Of a DNA stretch of 64,000 nucleotides, positions 7,603 through 15,478 are shown one piece after another. Numbering within the stretch: position 1 is the first letter of the stretch; each line of letters opens with the position of its first letter. The notes beneath the pieces are model-generated. The model had not been told where the DNA came from. It was given only the letters and a program-made list of their open reading frames with translations, and made no database searches. The position numbers were made by a program, and so were the translations under genes. This DNA comes from Poriferisodalis sp965221195 (GTDB taxonomy: Bacteria > Actinomycetota > Acidimicrobiia > Acidimicrobiales > Poriferisodalaceae), in assembly GCA_965221195.1 (NCBI GenBank), contig OZ244864.1:558001-622000 (forward strand), read 5' to 3'.

Positions 7603-9807
7603 TCACAACACGATCACAAAAACGATGGCGACTACGGCGGCTGTGCCGAACAGCAGCGAGCCGTAGTTTTGGACTCTTCCGGTCTGCATCACCCGCAGAC
7701 CTTGACCACCGGCATCAGCACCGGTACCAAGGGCATCAACGGTGTTGTCGATGACACCTTGGTCTACCCGCCGGTACACCCAACGTCCGCTGTCGCGGGC
7801 ACCTTCGCCAAACGCATCGACAACCCGGTCGATCACGTTGTCGTTGAACCAGTTCGCGGCTCGGGCGATTGGTCCGCGGATGGAACCGATCACGACACCG
7901 GTGTAGAGATGATCTAAGTAGTACTTCTGCTCTAAGAGCGTGTACCCCGCCTTGGCGAAGCGGTTTCGCTCGGTCAGCCCGTGCGGGCCGGCGTTGCGCC
8001 AGAAATACAAGAACGCAATCGCGATGCCGCCGAGCGCCAAAGCCAGACCTAACAGCGCCAGCCACAGCAGTGGCTTGGGGTGGATGATGCCGCTTGAATC
8101 AGGCCCGATCGCCCCGAGATAGTGGGTGGGCTCGGCATAGGTCTGCACTAAATGGGCCAAGCTGTCGAGCCCGAACAACGACATCACCGGCGTCGGCAGG
8201 TTGAACACACCAGCAACGATGGCCATGACCGCCAATATCCACAACGGCACCGTCATCACTTTGGGCGACTCGTGCGGATGCCCGTGGCCGCGGTAGGTGC
8301 CCCAGAACGTGTACCAGACCACTCGGGTCATGTACGCAGCCGTCATCAGCGCCACCACGCAACCGAAGACGAGCATGAGCGGGTAGGCGTTCTGCTGCCC
8401 TGCGTAAGCCCCAAGCAAGATCTCGTCCTTCGACCAGAACCCAGCTAAGGGAAATACGCCTGCCAGCGCCAGCGATGAGATGACGAAGGTTTTGTAGGTC
8501 TGGGGCATGTGTTTGCGCAGGCCGCCCATCTCCCGCATGTCAAACGTGTGATGCGCCGCGTGGCTAACAGAGCCAGCACCCAAGAACAGACAGGCCTTGA
8601 AGAACGCATGAGTGAACAAGTGGAACATGGCAGCGGTCCACGCGCCCACGCCGAGTGCCATCACCATGTAGCCGAGCTGGCTGACCGTGGAATAGGCGAG
8701 CACTTTTTTGATGTCCCACTGAGCGAAGGCCAACCCAGCACCGATCAACGCAGTGAAGCCGCCGATGAAAGCCATCAAATTGATCGACGAAGTGCCGATG
8801 GAAAATCCCTCATAAAAGACCGGATACAGCCGCCCAATCATGTAGACGCCCGCCACGACCATCGTGGCGGCATGAATCAAGGCTGACACCGGTGTGGGGC
8901 CTGCCATGGCATCGGGCAGCCATGTGTGCAGCGGGAACTGGCCCGACTTGGAGCACACGGCCGCCATCAGCGCAATCGATGCCATCAGCAGCGCAAGGTG
9001 AACCTCGCTGCCCCGCTCGCCGACAGCGCGGTTGATGGTGTCGATGTCGAACGTACCGAATGTGCCGAACAATATGATCACGCCGACCAGCAGGCCGATG
9101 TCACCGACACGGTTGGTTAAGAACGCCTTGAGTGCCGCGTCGGTGTTTGGTCTTTCCTCCCACCAGTGGCCGATCAGCGCGAAGCTGCACACACCGACGA
9201 GCTCCCAGCCCACAATCATCTGAACCAAGTTCTGGGCCATGACGAAGAAGAGCATTGAGGCGGTGAACAGGCTCAAGAAGGCGTAGTAGTGGACGTATCG
9301 CCGGTCGCCTCTCAGGTACTCGGTGGAATAGATATGCACCAGCAATGAGATCGACGTGACGACGATCAACAGCAGCACGGTCTGGCCGTCCACCAAAGTG
9401 CCTACGGCGAAGCTTTGTAGGCCCGAAGACCACCAGCCGCCGACTCTAGAGATCACCGGCTCTGCAGAGGCGTAACTGTGACCATCGTCGGTGTAGCCAT
9501 CGTCGTCGGCTGCCAAATGCAGGCCGCCGTCGAGCGAGCTTGCGCCGACGGCGCTCAAACCCTCATGGGTTTCAATGAGCGCATAGGAGGCATCATCGTG
9601 CGGGGATGACTTGCTGTCTTCGACCGTCACGATCCAAGAGACAGCCGCGAATAGCGAGAGGACCCACACGATGCCCACCGCGGCGATGCCCACTTTGTGG
9701 ACCCGTTCAACGCCGATGAAGCTGCGACCGAACAACAAGATGACAACGAAGGAGATCGCCGGGATTAACGGGATCACAAAAGCGTTGTCCAGTAGCAAGG
9801 TCCACAT
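7603..9807 (-). CDS. nuoL: NADH-quinone oxidoreductase subunit L (EFG-less complex I)
   Basis: Largest antiporter-like pump subunit, 734 residues. GWELVGVCSFALIGHWW, KSGQFPLHTWLPDAM, PTPVSALIHAATMV, AYSTVSQLGYM and THAFFKACLFLGAG are all present. The C-terminal part fits the long lateral helix (HL) and anchor of NuoL. Between helices 2 and 3 there is a long hydrophilic loop (about 65-125) rich in Asp, Ser and Gly, which makes the protein longer than the 632-residue NuoL of the second operon. It follows nuoK by 8 bp. Confidence 0.96.
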   Translation of the reverse strand: MWTLLLDNAFVIPLIPAISFVVILLFGRSFIGVERVHKVGIAAVGIVWVLSLFAAVSWIVTVEDSKSSPHDDASYALIETHEGLSAVGASSLDGGLHLAADDDGYTDDGHSYASAEPVISRVGGWWSSGLQSFAVGTLVDGQTVLLLIVVTSISLLVHIYSTEYLRGDRRYVHYYAFLSLFTASMLFFVMAQNLVQMIVGWELVGVCSFALIGHWWEERPNTDAALKAFLTNRVGDIGLLVGVIILFGTFGTFDIDTINRAVGERGSEVHLALLMASIALMAAVCSKSGQFPLHTWLPDAMAGPTPVSALIHAATMVVAGVYMIGRLYPVFYEGFSIGTSSINLMAFIGGFTALIGAGLAFAQWDIKKVLAYSTVSQLGYMVMALGVGAWTAAMFHLFTHAFFKACLFLGAGSVSHAAHHTFDMREMGGLRKHMPQTYKTFVISSLALAGVFPLAGFWSKDEILLGAYAGQQNAYPLMLVFGCVVALMTAAYMTRVVWYTFWGTYRGHGHPHESPKVMTVPLWILAVMAIVAGVFNLPTPVMSLFGLDSLAHLVQTYAEPTHYLGAIGPDSSGIIHPKPLLWLALLGLALALGGIAIAFLYFWRNAGPHGLTERNRFAKAGYTLLEQKYYLDHLYTGVVIGSIRGPIARAANWFNDNVIDRVVDAFGEGARDSGRWVYRRVDQGVIDNTVDALGTGADAGGQGLRVMQTGRVQNYGSLLFGTAAVVAIVFVIVL

Positions 9808-9815
9808 ACGCGCGC

Positions 9816-10115
9816 TCAGCCCTTCATCAGGTCAAACTCGTCAACTGCAATCGACTTGCGGTTGCGGTACAACAGCAGCACGATGGCCAAGCCCACCCCC
9901 ACTTCAGCAGCAGCGACAGCAATCACGAACAAAGCAAAGACCTGCCCAGAGACAACATCGTGCTGCACCCCGAACGCCACCAGATTGAGGTTGACAGCGT
10001 TGAGCATCAGCTCAATCGACATCAGCACCATCACGCCGTTGCGACGCGCCAGCACGCCATAGACACCAACCGCGAACAGCAACGCGCCCAACAGCAGGAA
10101 CTGGTTTAGCAGCAT
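9816..10115 (-). CDS. nuoK: NADH-quinone oxidoreductase subunit K (EFG-less complex I)
   Basis: Small three-helix subunit, 99 residues. It keeps both membrane glutamates of the family: one in SIELMLNAVNLNL (helix 2) and one in AVAAAEVGVGLAIV (helix 3). These are part of the central hydrophilic axis that links quinone reduction to proton pumping. Located between nuoJ and nuoL in the standard order. Confidence 0.95.
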   Translation of the reverse strand: MLLNQFLLLGALLFAVGVYGVLARRNGVMVLMSIELMLNAVNLNLVAFGVQHDVVSGQVFALFVIAVAAAEVGVGLAIVLLLYRNRKSIAVDEFDLMKG

Positions 10116-10151
10116 CGGCCGACCTTGCGGAAGTGAATCGCAGTCATCGCT

Positions 10152-10646
10152 TCAGTCCCGCCGCGCCAGCACGACAGCGCCAATCAGTGCAGCTAGCAGC
10201 AACACCGAGACAGCTTCAAACGGGATGATGAACTGCGAAAAGATCGAGTCCGACACGTCAGCAGTGCGAAACACCGTATTTTCGTCTGCCAGCGAGTCGG
10301 CCCCGAAACGGTCAATGAGGGCATAGACAGTCACCCCGCCCAAAGCCGCCGCCGACAGCGCCGCGACCGGCCATGTCGCTCCTGTCATCTGAGGTATTCG
10401 CCCGATCGGTGCCCGAGTCAACATGATGCCGAACAGAAACAGCACCATCACAGCACCGATGTAAACCAGCACTTGAGTGGTCGCGATGAACTCTGCGGTG
10501 AGCAGTATGTAGTTCGCAGCCAAGCCGCCCAGCACTGCCACCAAAAACAGGGCCGCATGCACGATGTTGCGCGTTGAGACCACGCCGATGGCGGCCAGCA
10601 CGGTGATCCCCGCAATGATGCCGAAGGCGATGTTCTGCGAGACCAT
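10152..10646 (-). CDS. nuoJ: NADH-quinone oxidoreductase subunit J (EFG-less complex I)
   Basis: Five-helix subunit, 164 residues. VSTRNIVHAALFLVAVLGG, FIATTQVLVYIGAVMVLFLFGIM and the C-terminal FEAVSVLLLAALIGAVVLARRD are characteristic. The region around YIGAVMVLFLF corresponds to helix 3 with its pi-bulge in known structures. It ends cleanly after ARRD, unlike the second NuoJ at 21031-21717, which carries a repetitive tail. Confidence 0.95.
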   Translation of the reverse strand: MVSQNIAFGIIAGITVLAAIGVVSTRNIVHAALFLVAVLGGLAANYILLTAEFIATTQVLVYIGAVMVLFLFGIMLTRAPIGRIPQMTGATWPVAALSAAALGGVTVYALIDRFGADSLADENTVFRTADVSDSIFSQFIIPFEAVSVLLLAALIGAVVLARRD

Positions 10647-10655
10647 GTTGAAGTC

Positions 10656-11243
10656 CTAGCTCCCAATCTCGAGCTGGCGCTTGGGCGCAAAGTCGTCTGG
10701 ACCAAAGTCGGGAACCTTGCGCACTTTCTGCTCAGAGCCCGGCTCGTACGCCAAAAACTCTGGAACGGTCTCCATCCACTCGCTGAGACGAATCCGGTCG
10801 TGCAACAGATCGGCGATGTGCGGCTCGGAATACTCGTACTCGGGCGACCAGAACAACGCGTCGAACGGGCATACCTCCACACAGATGCCGCAGTACATGC
10901 ACAGCGCATAGTCGATGTCGAAACGGTCCACCACGTTGACCGTGCGAGCTTTGCCGCCGGCGCGGCGAGGCGGGGCTTTCACTTTGTGGCCCTCAATGTA
11001 GATGCACCAGTCGGGGCAAGAACGCGAGCACAACATGCAGGCTGTGCAGTTCTCCTCATGCAAGGCGATAACCCCACGGGCGCGGTCAGGCGGGGCCTCC
11101 TTCTCGTGGGGATACTGCACGGTGACCGCACCTTGCTGTGGTGCGGGAATGAGCGTGCGAAGACCGCGCTTGGGAAACAACGTGCGCGCAGCGGTACGCG
11201 CTGTCACGCCGAGGCCTTTCAGCAGTCCAGGAAGTTGTGGCAT
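10656..11243 (-). CDS. nuoI: NADH-quinone oxidoreductase subunit I, 2[4Fe-4S] (EFG-less complex I)
   Basis: Iron-sulfur subunit of the peripheral arm carrying clusters N6a and N6b. The two CxxCxxCxxxCP motifs are at Cys66/69/72/76 (CTACMLCSRSCP) and Cys115/118/121/125 (CMYCGICVEVCP). At 195 residues it is somewhat long, with extra N- and C-terminal segments. In this operon there are no nuoE, nuoF or nuoG genes, so NuoI would be the entry point for electrons, as in cyanobacterial NDH-1 and archaeal Fpo. Confidence 0.96.
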   Translation of the reverse strand: MPQLPGLLKGLGVTARTAARTLFPKRGLRTLIPAPQQGAVTVQYPHEKEAPPDRARGVIALHEENCTACMLCSRSCPDWCIYIEGHKVKAPPRRAGGKARTVNVVDRFDIDYALCMYCGICVEVCPFDALFWSPEYEYSEPHIADLLHDRIRLSEWMETVPEFLAYEPGSEQKVRKVPDFGPDDFAPKRQLEIGS

Positions 11244-11261
11244 GTCAGTACCTGCCCATCA

Positions 11262-12314
11262 CTACAGCACCACCTTGAAGATTCCGGTCACCACGATGTT
11301 GGCCAACGACAAGGGAATAAGCACCTTCCACGCGAACTTCTGCAGCTGGTCTTCGCGCAGACGCGGGTACGTGAACCTGATCCAGAAAATGACGAAGGCC
11401 ACGAGGAGTATTTTCAACAGCATCACCACCGGGCCCAACACATTGAGCGCTGGGGAATCAAAGCTGAAGCCGGGGACCCACCAGCCGCCCAAGAACAGCA
11501 CAGCTGCCAAAGCCGAGAAAGCGAAGGCCGTAGCCACCTCGGCCATGAAGAACAGCAAAAAGCGGAAGCCGGTGTACTCAACATGAAAACCGCCGACTAG
11601 CTCGGTTTCGGCGACCGGCATGTCAAACGGTGTCTGCGTCAGCTCGGCTTGCGCTGAGATCATGAAGATCAAAAAACCTAGGAACTGGGTGAGGATGAAC
11701 GGGTTGCCGATAAGGCCGAACCCGAAGATCTCGCCTTCGGCCTGCGCCCGAACGATCTCTTGCAAGTTGAGCGAGTCGGCTTGGATTACCACGCCCATCA
11801 CGGCCAAGATCAGCGGCAACTCGTACGCAATGAGCTGCCCGGCTGCTCTCAAACCGCCTAACAGCGCGTACTTGTTAGCCGAAGCCCAGCCCGCCATGAG
11901 CACGCCCAGAACCGACAGCGACGAGACGGCCATGGCGTAGAAGATCCCGGTGTCGAGGCTCTCTACGACCGCGTCGGGGCCAGTGGGCAGCACCACGAAC
12001 AGCAAGAACGACGACGCGAGTACCACCACGGGCGCTGCTCGAAAGACCCGCCGATCTGCCGCTGCGGGGTGGATGTCTTCTTTTTGGAGGAACTTGACCG
12101 CATCGGCTATTAGTTGCAGCGTGCCATAGGGGCCAACATCAGTGGGCCCCAGTCGGCTCTGCATGAAAGCCATCATCTTCAGCAAAAACAAATAACCCAA
12201 CAACAGCGCCGCTGTTGGGATAACCACAAGCGCAACACCGAGCTTGATGGCAGTCTCCGCCCAATAGGCAAGGCCAAGCGCGCCGGACACGTCAAGAGAC
12301 CCCAGCGCTGTCAC
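11262..12314 (-). CDS. nuoH: NADH-quinone oxidoreductase subunit H (EFG-less complex I)
   Basis: Eight-helix membrane subunit that forms part of the quinone chamber, 350 residues. RLGPTDVGPYGTLQLIADAVK and KEDI, EYTGFRFLLFFMAEVA, TQTPFDMPVAETELVGG and FIRFTYPRLREDQL-type segments identify it. GTG start at 12314 with a GAGGGG ribosome binding site 3-8 bases upstream. The gap to nuoD is filled by a 14-bp tandem repeat. Confidence 0.95.
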   Translation of the reverse strand: MTALGSLDVSGALGLAYWAETAIKLGVALVVIPTAALLLGYLFLLKMMAFMQSRLGPTDVGPYGTLQLIADAVKFLQKEDIHPAAADRRVFRAAPVVVLASSFLLFVVLPTGPDAVVESLDTGIFYAMAVSSLSVLGVLMAGWASANKYALLGGLRAAGQLIAYELPLILAVMGVVIQADSLNLQEIVRAQAEGEIFGFGLIGNPFILTQFLGFLIFMISAQAELTQTPFDMPVAETELVGGFHVEYTGFRFLLFFMAEVATAFAFSALAAVLFLGGWWVPGFSFDSPALNVLGPVVMLLKILLVAFVIFWIRFTYPRLREDQLQKFAWKVLIPLSLANIVVTGIFKVVL

Positions 12315-12322
12315 TGCCCCTC

Positions 12323-12360
12323 GCTCATCGGTCAGTGCTCATCGGTCAGTGCTCATCGGT
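12323..12360. repeat. 14-bp tandem repeat, 2.7 copies, between nuoD and nuoH
   Basis: gctcatcggtcagt at 12323-12336 and 12337-12350, then ten more bases of a third copy. It includes the nuoD stop codon and reaches to within 9 bp of the nuoH start. Confidence 0.9.
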
Positions 12361-13573
12361 CTATATCCCCAAGAATGAAATAGAGCGAGCCCAAGATCGT
12401 GATGATGTCGGGTACGTAGGTGCCGCGCATCACCCACGGCACGACAGAGATGTTGCTGAAGCTAGGCGTGCGGATCTTCACCCTGAACGGCTCTAGACCT
12501 CCCTTGGACACCACGTAGTAGCCCATCTCGCCGAGTGGATTCTCTGTAGAGACATACGCCTCACCCGCAGGCACCTTGATGATGCGAGGCACTTTCGCCA
12601 TGATCGGTCCCGAGGGAAGGCCATCAAGCAGCTGATCGACAATCTTGGTTGCCTCTCTAGTTTCTTGCAGTCGCACCCAGTAACGGGCGAAAGAGTCTCC
12701 GTCGGGATGGGTCCACACACGCCAGTCGACTTGGTCCCAAGCCAAGCCCGGATTGGCATCGCGGCGCAGGTCCCAATCGACCCCGCTGGCCCGCAGATTG
12801 GCACCTGAAAGGCCATAGTTGAGCGCAATCTCGTCGGGAATGACACCCACGCTGCGACAGCGCGTCTGGAAGATCTCATTGCCCATCAGCAGGTCTTCCA
12901 TCTCGTCGCAGAAGCCTCGCATTTTGGCCATGACATCGTGGGTCTCGTCGATCCAACCGCGCGGCAGGTCATCCTTGAGACCGCCGATGCGGTCGAAGTT
13001 GGGGTGGAACCGGCCGCCGGTCGCCGCCTCAATCTGGTTGAGCACCCGCTCACGGTCGCGGAAGGCAAAGAACACCGGAGTGAGAGCGCCCACTTGTACG
13101 CCCATGTCACCCAAGAACAGCGCCACGTTGGCGATGCGGCTCAGCTCAAATAAGAGCGTGCGAATCCACTGGGCACGGGGCGGTGCCTCAATGCCCATGA
13201 GCTGCTCAGCGGCGAGGATGAACGGCACCTCGTTGGCGAAGCTGCCAAGCCAGTCGATTCGGTTAATCAGCGTGGTGCATTGCGGGAAGGTGCGAACCTC
13301 GCAGAGCTTCTCATAGCCGCGGTGCATATAACCCATCAGCGGCTCCGCAGAGATGACCTGCTCGCCGTCGAGTTGGCAGGCGATGCGCAGCGTGCCGTGA
13401 GTAGCAGGGTGCTGCGGGCCGATGTTGAGCGTCATGTCGCCTGTGTCGAGTTCGACGTTCACGCGGGCATCGGCGGCTTGTGTCGCTACGTACGCCTGCT
13501 GTGAACGCAGATCGGCTCCCGAGGAGAGTCGGCGAGCGTTGTCGGACACCATCGCTGGATTCGCCGAGTTCAT
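12353..13573 (-). CDS. nuoD: NADH-quinone oxidoreductase subunit D with Trp at the quinone Tyr position (EFG-less complex I)
   Basis: 49-kDa-type subunit, 406 residues, which with NuoB forms the quinone site. GPQHPATHG (52-60) and GYMHRGYEKL (81-90) align without gaps to the mitochondrial protein, and numbering happens to coincide with mature bovine NDUFS2. The quinone-ligating His59 is kept, as is Arg85 (methylated in bovine). The position of the quinone-ligating Tyr108 is Trp108 (NRIDWLGSF). The paralogue at 28338-29621 has Tyr there. ATG at 13573 overlaps the nuoC stop by four bases (ATGA). The C-terminus ends in FILGDIDR, the typical NuoD tail. Confidence 0.96.
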   Translation of the reverse strand: MNSANPAMVSDNARRLSSGADLRSQQAYVATQAADARVNVELDTGDMTLNIGPQHPATHGTLRIACQLDGEQVISAEPLMGYMHRGYEKLCEVRTFPQCTTLINRIDWLGSFANEVPFILAAEQLMGIEAPPRAQWIRTLLFELSRIANVALFLGDMGVQVGALTPVFFAFRDRERVLNQIEAATGGRFHPNFDRIGGLKDDLPRGWIDETHDVMAKMRGFCDEMEDLLMGNEIFQTRCRSVGVIPDEIALNYGLSGANLRASGVDWDLRRDANPGLAWDQVDWRVWTHPDGDSFARYWVRLQETREATKIVDQLLDGLPSGPIMAKVPRIIKVPAGEAYVSTENPLGEMGYYVVSKGGLEPFRVKIRTPSFSNISVVPWVMRGTYVPDIITILGSLYFILGDIDR

Positions 13574-14295
13574 TGGTCTGCCCCTGCCGCTTCGAAGCTG
13601 GCCATGACCTCGGCTTCAAGTTGTGCTTCGAGTTCTGGTGGGATCTCTTCGATGTCAACCACGCCCGGCCACGGCTTGACGGCGCGGGCCAGCAGCGGGA
13701 AATCTTTGCGCAACGGGTGGCCCTCAAATTCGGTCGGCAGATATATGTGCGCGAGGTTCGGGTGGCCACAAAAGACAATGCCGAACATTTCGTGAACTTC
13801 TCGTTCGTGCCAGTCGGCACCAGCGAAAATATCGACGATCGACTCAACAACCGCCGGTGTGTCATCGTCGTCAGTGGCAAGGTCGGCTTTGACGATCACA
13901 GCAGCGCGCCTATGGGGTGAATGCAGTTGTGCGAGCAACTGGAAACGGGTCTCGCCACCAGCTCGGCGCACTGTCTGCACAGAAGTAGCACCGGTCGCAT
14001 CGTCTTCTTGTTGGCCGACGCCGGGGGCATCAAAGGGGGTGTCCTCGTAGCGACCCTCGGGTGCATCCGACCAGTCAATGGCCGACAAAAAGCCGAAGTA
14101 AACGAAACCGGCATCACGTAGCGCTGCCAACGCGTCACGCCAGTGCTCAAGTTCGACGCGCAGCCAAAGATTCTGGCCGGGTTCGACATGTGTCTGCGTC
14201 ACCTTGTCGCCCAGCAGCTCTGCCAGTTCGGCGGCGAGCGCTTCGCGGGCATCGTCACCCGGCGCTGCGACATCGTCGTTGGTCTCATCTGTCAT
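13570..14295 (-). CDS. nuoC: NADH-quinone oxidoreductase subunit C (EFG-less complex I)
   Basis: 30-kDa-type peripheral subunit, 241 residues. The signature WHEREVHEMFGIVFCGHPNLAHIYLPTEF followed by GHPLRKDFPL is present near residues 160-200. The N-terminal half has low-conservation acidic insertions (around 110-125), and there is a charged C-terminal extension after KPWPGVV. It is an independent NuoC, not fused to NuoD. It ends with a 4-bp overlap with nuoD and starts 8 bp before the nuoB stop region. Confidence 0.94.
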   Translation of the reverse strand: MTDETNDDVAAPGDDAREALAAELAELLGDKVTQTHVEPGQNLWLRVELEHWRDALAALRDAGFVYFGFLSAIDWSDAPEGRYEDTPFDAPGVGQQEDDATGATSVQTVRRAGGETRFQLLAQLHSPHRRAAVIVKADLATDDDDTPAVVESIVDIFAGADWHEREVHEMFGIVFCGHPNLAHIYLPTEFEGHPLRKDFPLLARAVKPWPGVVDIEEIPPELEAQLEAEVMASFEAAGADQ

Positions 14296-14303
14296 CGCTG
14301 CGC

Positions 14304-14864
14304 CTACGCCGATCTCGCTCCGAGAGATACCGCTGCGGGCGAGGCGGTGGGAGACGCGGCGGTGGGCGGCACCACTATCGGCTCGCCCTTCCAGCGTTCG
14401 GTCATGTCCTCACGCGCAATGCGCTCCTGCAACAGCACGATGCCCTCCAGCAGCGCCTCAGGACGCGGCGGACAGCCCGGGACGTACACGTCAACGGGGA
14501 TGACCTGGTCAACACCCTTGGTCACGGAGTAGCTGTCCCAATACGGACCGCCGCAGTTGGCGCACGATCCCATCGAGATCACGTATTTAGGCTCGGGCAT
14601 CTGCTCATAGAGACGGCGGATGACTGGTGCCATCTTGTCGGTGACTGTGCCTGAGATCACCACCAAGTCAGCTTGGCGCGGGCTAGCGGGGAAAGGGATC
14701 ACCCCCAGCCGCATGACGTCATAGCGAGGCGAGCCGAACGCGGCGCCCATCTCAATGGCGCAGCAAGCCAAGCCCCATTGGTACACCCACAGCGAACGAG
14801 CTCGACCGAAGTTCAACAGCCACGTCAGCGGCTTGGGCAGTTTGACTTTGTCAACAAGTGCCAT
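14304..14864 (-). CDS. nuoB: NADH-quinone oxidoreductase subunit B, cluster N2 (EFG-less complex I)
   Basis: PSST-type subunit carrying cluster N2, the last cluster before quinone. From the start chosen, Cys34/Cys35 (GLACCAIE), Cys101 (GSCANCGG) and Cys131 (VPGCPPRPE) are the four ligands. I chose ATG 14864 because it has an AAGGAAG ribosome binding site just upstream and gives the usual N-terminus. An in-frame ATG at 14915 would overlap nuoA by about 30 bp. The C-terminal tail is rich in Ala, Ser and Pro. 186 residues. Confidence 0.95.
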   Translation of the reverse strand: MALVDKVKLPKPLTWLLNFGRARSLWVYQWGLACCAIEMGAAFGSPRYDVMRLGVIPFPASPRQADLVVISGTVTDKMAPVIRRLYEQMPEPKYVISMGSCANCGGPYWDSYSVTKGVDQVIPVDVYVPGCPPRPEALLEGIVLLQERIAREDMTERWKGEPIVVPPTAASPTASPAAVSLGARSA

Positions 14865-14884
14865 CGTGAGCTTCCTTTGGTCTC

Positions 14885-15403
14885 TTACACCCAGCGCAGG
14901 ACGCCCTTGCGCCATGCATAAAACAGACCCAGCACCAAGATGAAAACAAAGATCGCCATCTCAACGAGACCGAACAAGGAGTAGACCTCAAGTCGCGAGG
15001 CCCAAGGGAAAATGAACACAGCTTCGACATCGAACAGAACAAAGAGCACCGCGAAGACGTAGTACCTGATCTGGCTTTGGGACCAGTCGCCGCCAACAGG
15101 ATCGACGCCACTTTCATAAGCGATGAGTTTCTGCGGTGTCGGTCGCTGTGGCCGCAGGATCCGCGCCACACCGAACATCGTGAAGGCCATCAAAACTGCC
15201 GCTGCGCCGAATACCGCGACGGTCAGATAGCTCCGCAGGAGGTCGGACACGGACGGCAACGCTAGCGACTCCGCGCCCCCCTGCGCCGCGAAACGCACCA
15301 CCGGATCATCGTGCAACAGCGCGCACCATGCCGATCCGCCCATGACGGGTGCAGAGGTGACTGCGGCGTTGAAGTCGTGCTCGTGGAGCTTTCCTTCGGG
15401 CAT
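14885..15403 (-). CDS. nuoA: NADH-quinone oxidoreductase subunit A (EFG-less complex I)
   Basis: Three-helix subunit. YESGVDPVGGDWSQSQIRYYVFAVLFVLFDVEAVF contains the conserved cysteine-loop region (here ESG rather than ECG) and the FDVE segment. At 172 residues it is longer than usual because of about 45 extra N-terminal residues; an internal Met at about 21 could be the true start. First gene of the 11-gene operon, 75 bp after nuoN of the upstream operon. Confidence 0.93.
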   Translation of the reverse strand: MPEGKLHEHDFNAAVTSAPVMGGSAWCALLHDDPVVRFAAQGGAESLALPSVSDLLRSYLTVAVFGAAAVLMAFTMFGVARILRPQRPTPQKLIAYESGVDPVGGDWSQSQIRYYVFAVLFVLFDVEAVFIFPWASRLEVYSLFGLVEMAIFVFILVLGLFYAWRKGVLRWV

Positions 15404-15478
15404 GGAATCGGCCCTGTTGCAGTTGCAGAATGCTGATGCGGAGTGCGAATGTTCTGCGGTGTGCTCTAGGGAAACGCT

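Noticed and set aside
15404..15478. A terminator between the two nuo operons
   Set aside because: Only a weak gcagaa/ttctgc inverted pair with a 20-nt loop and no T-run; not enough to call.
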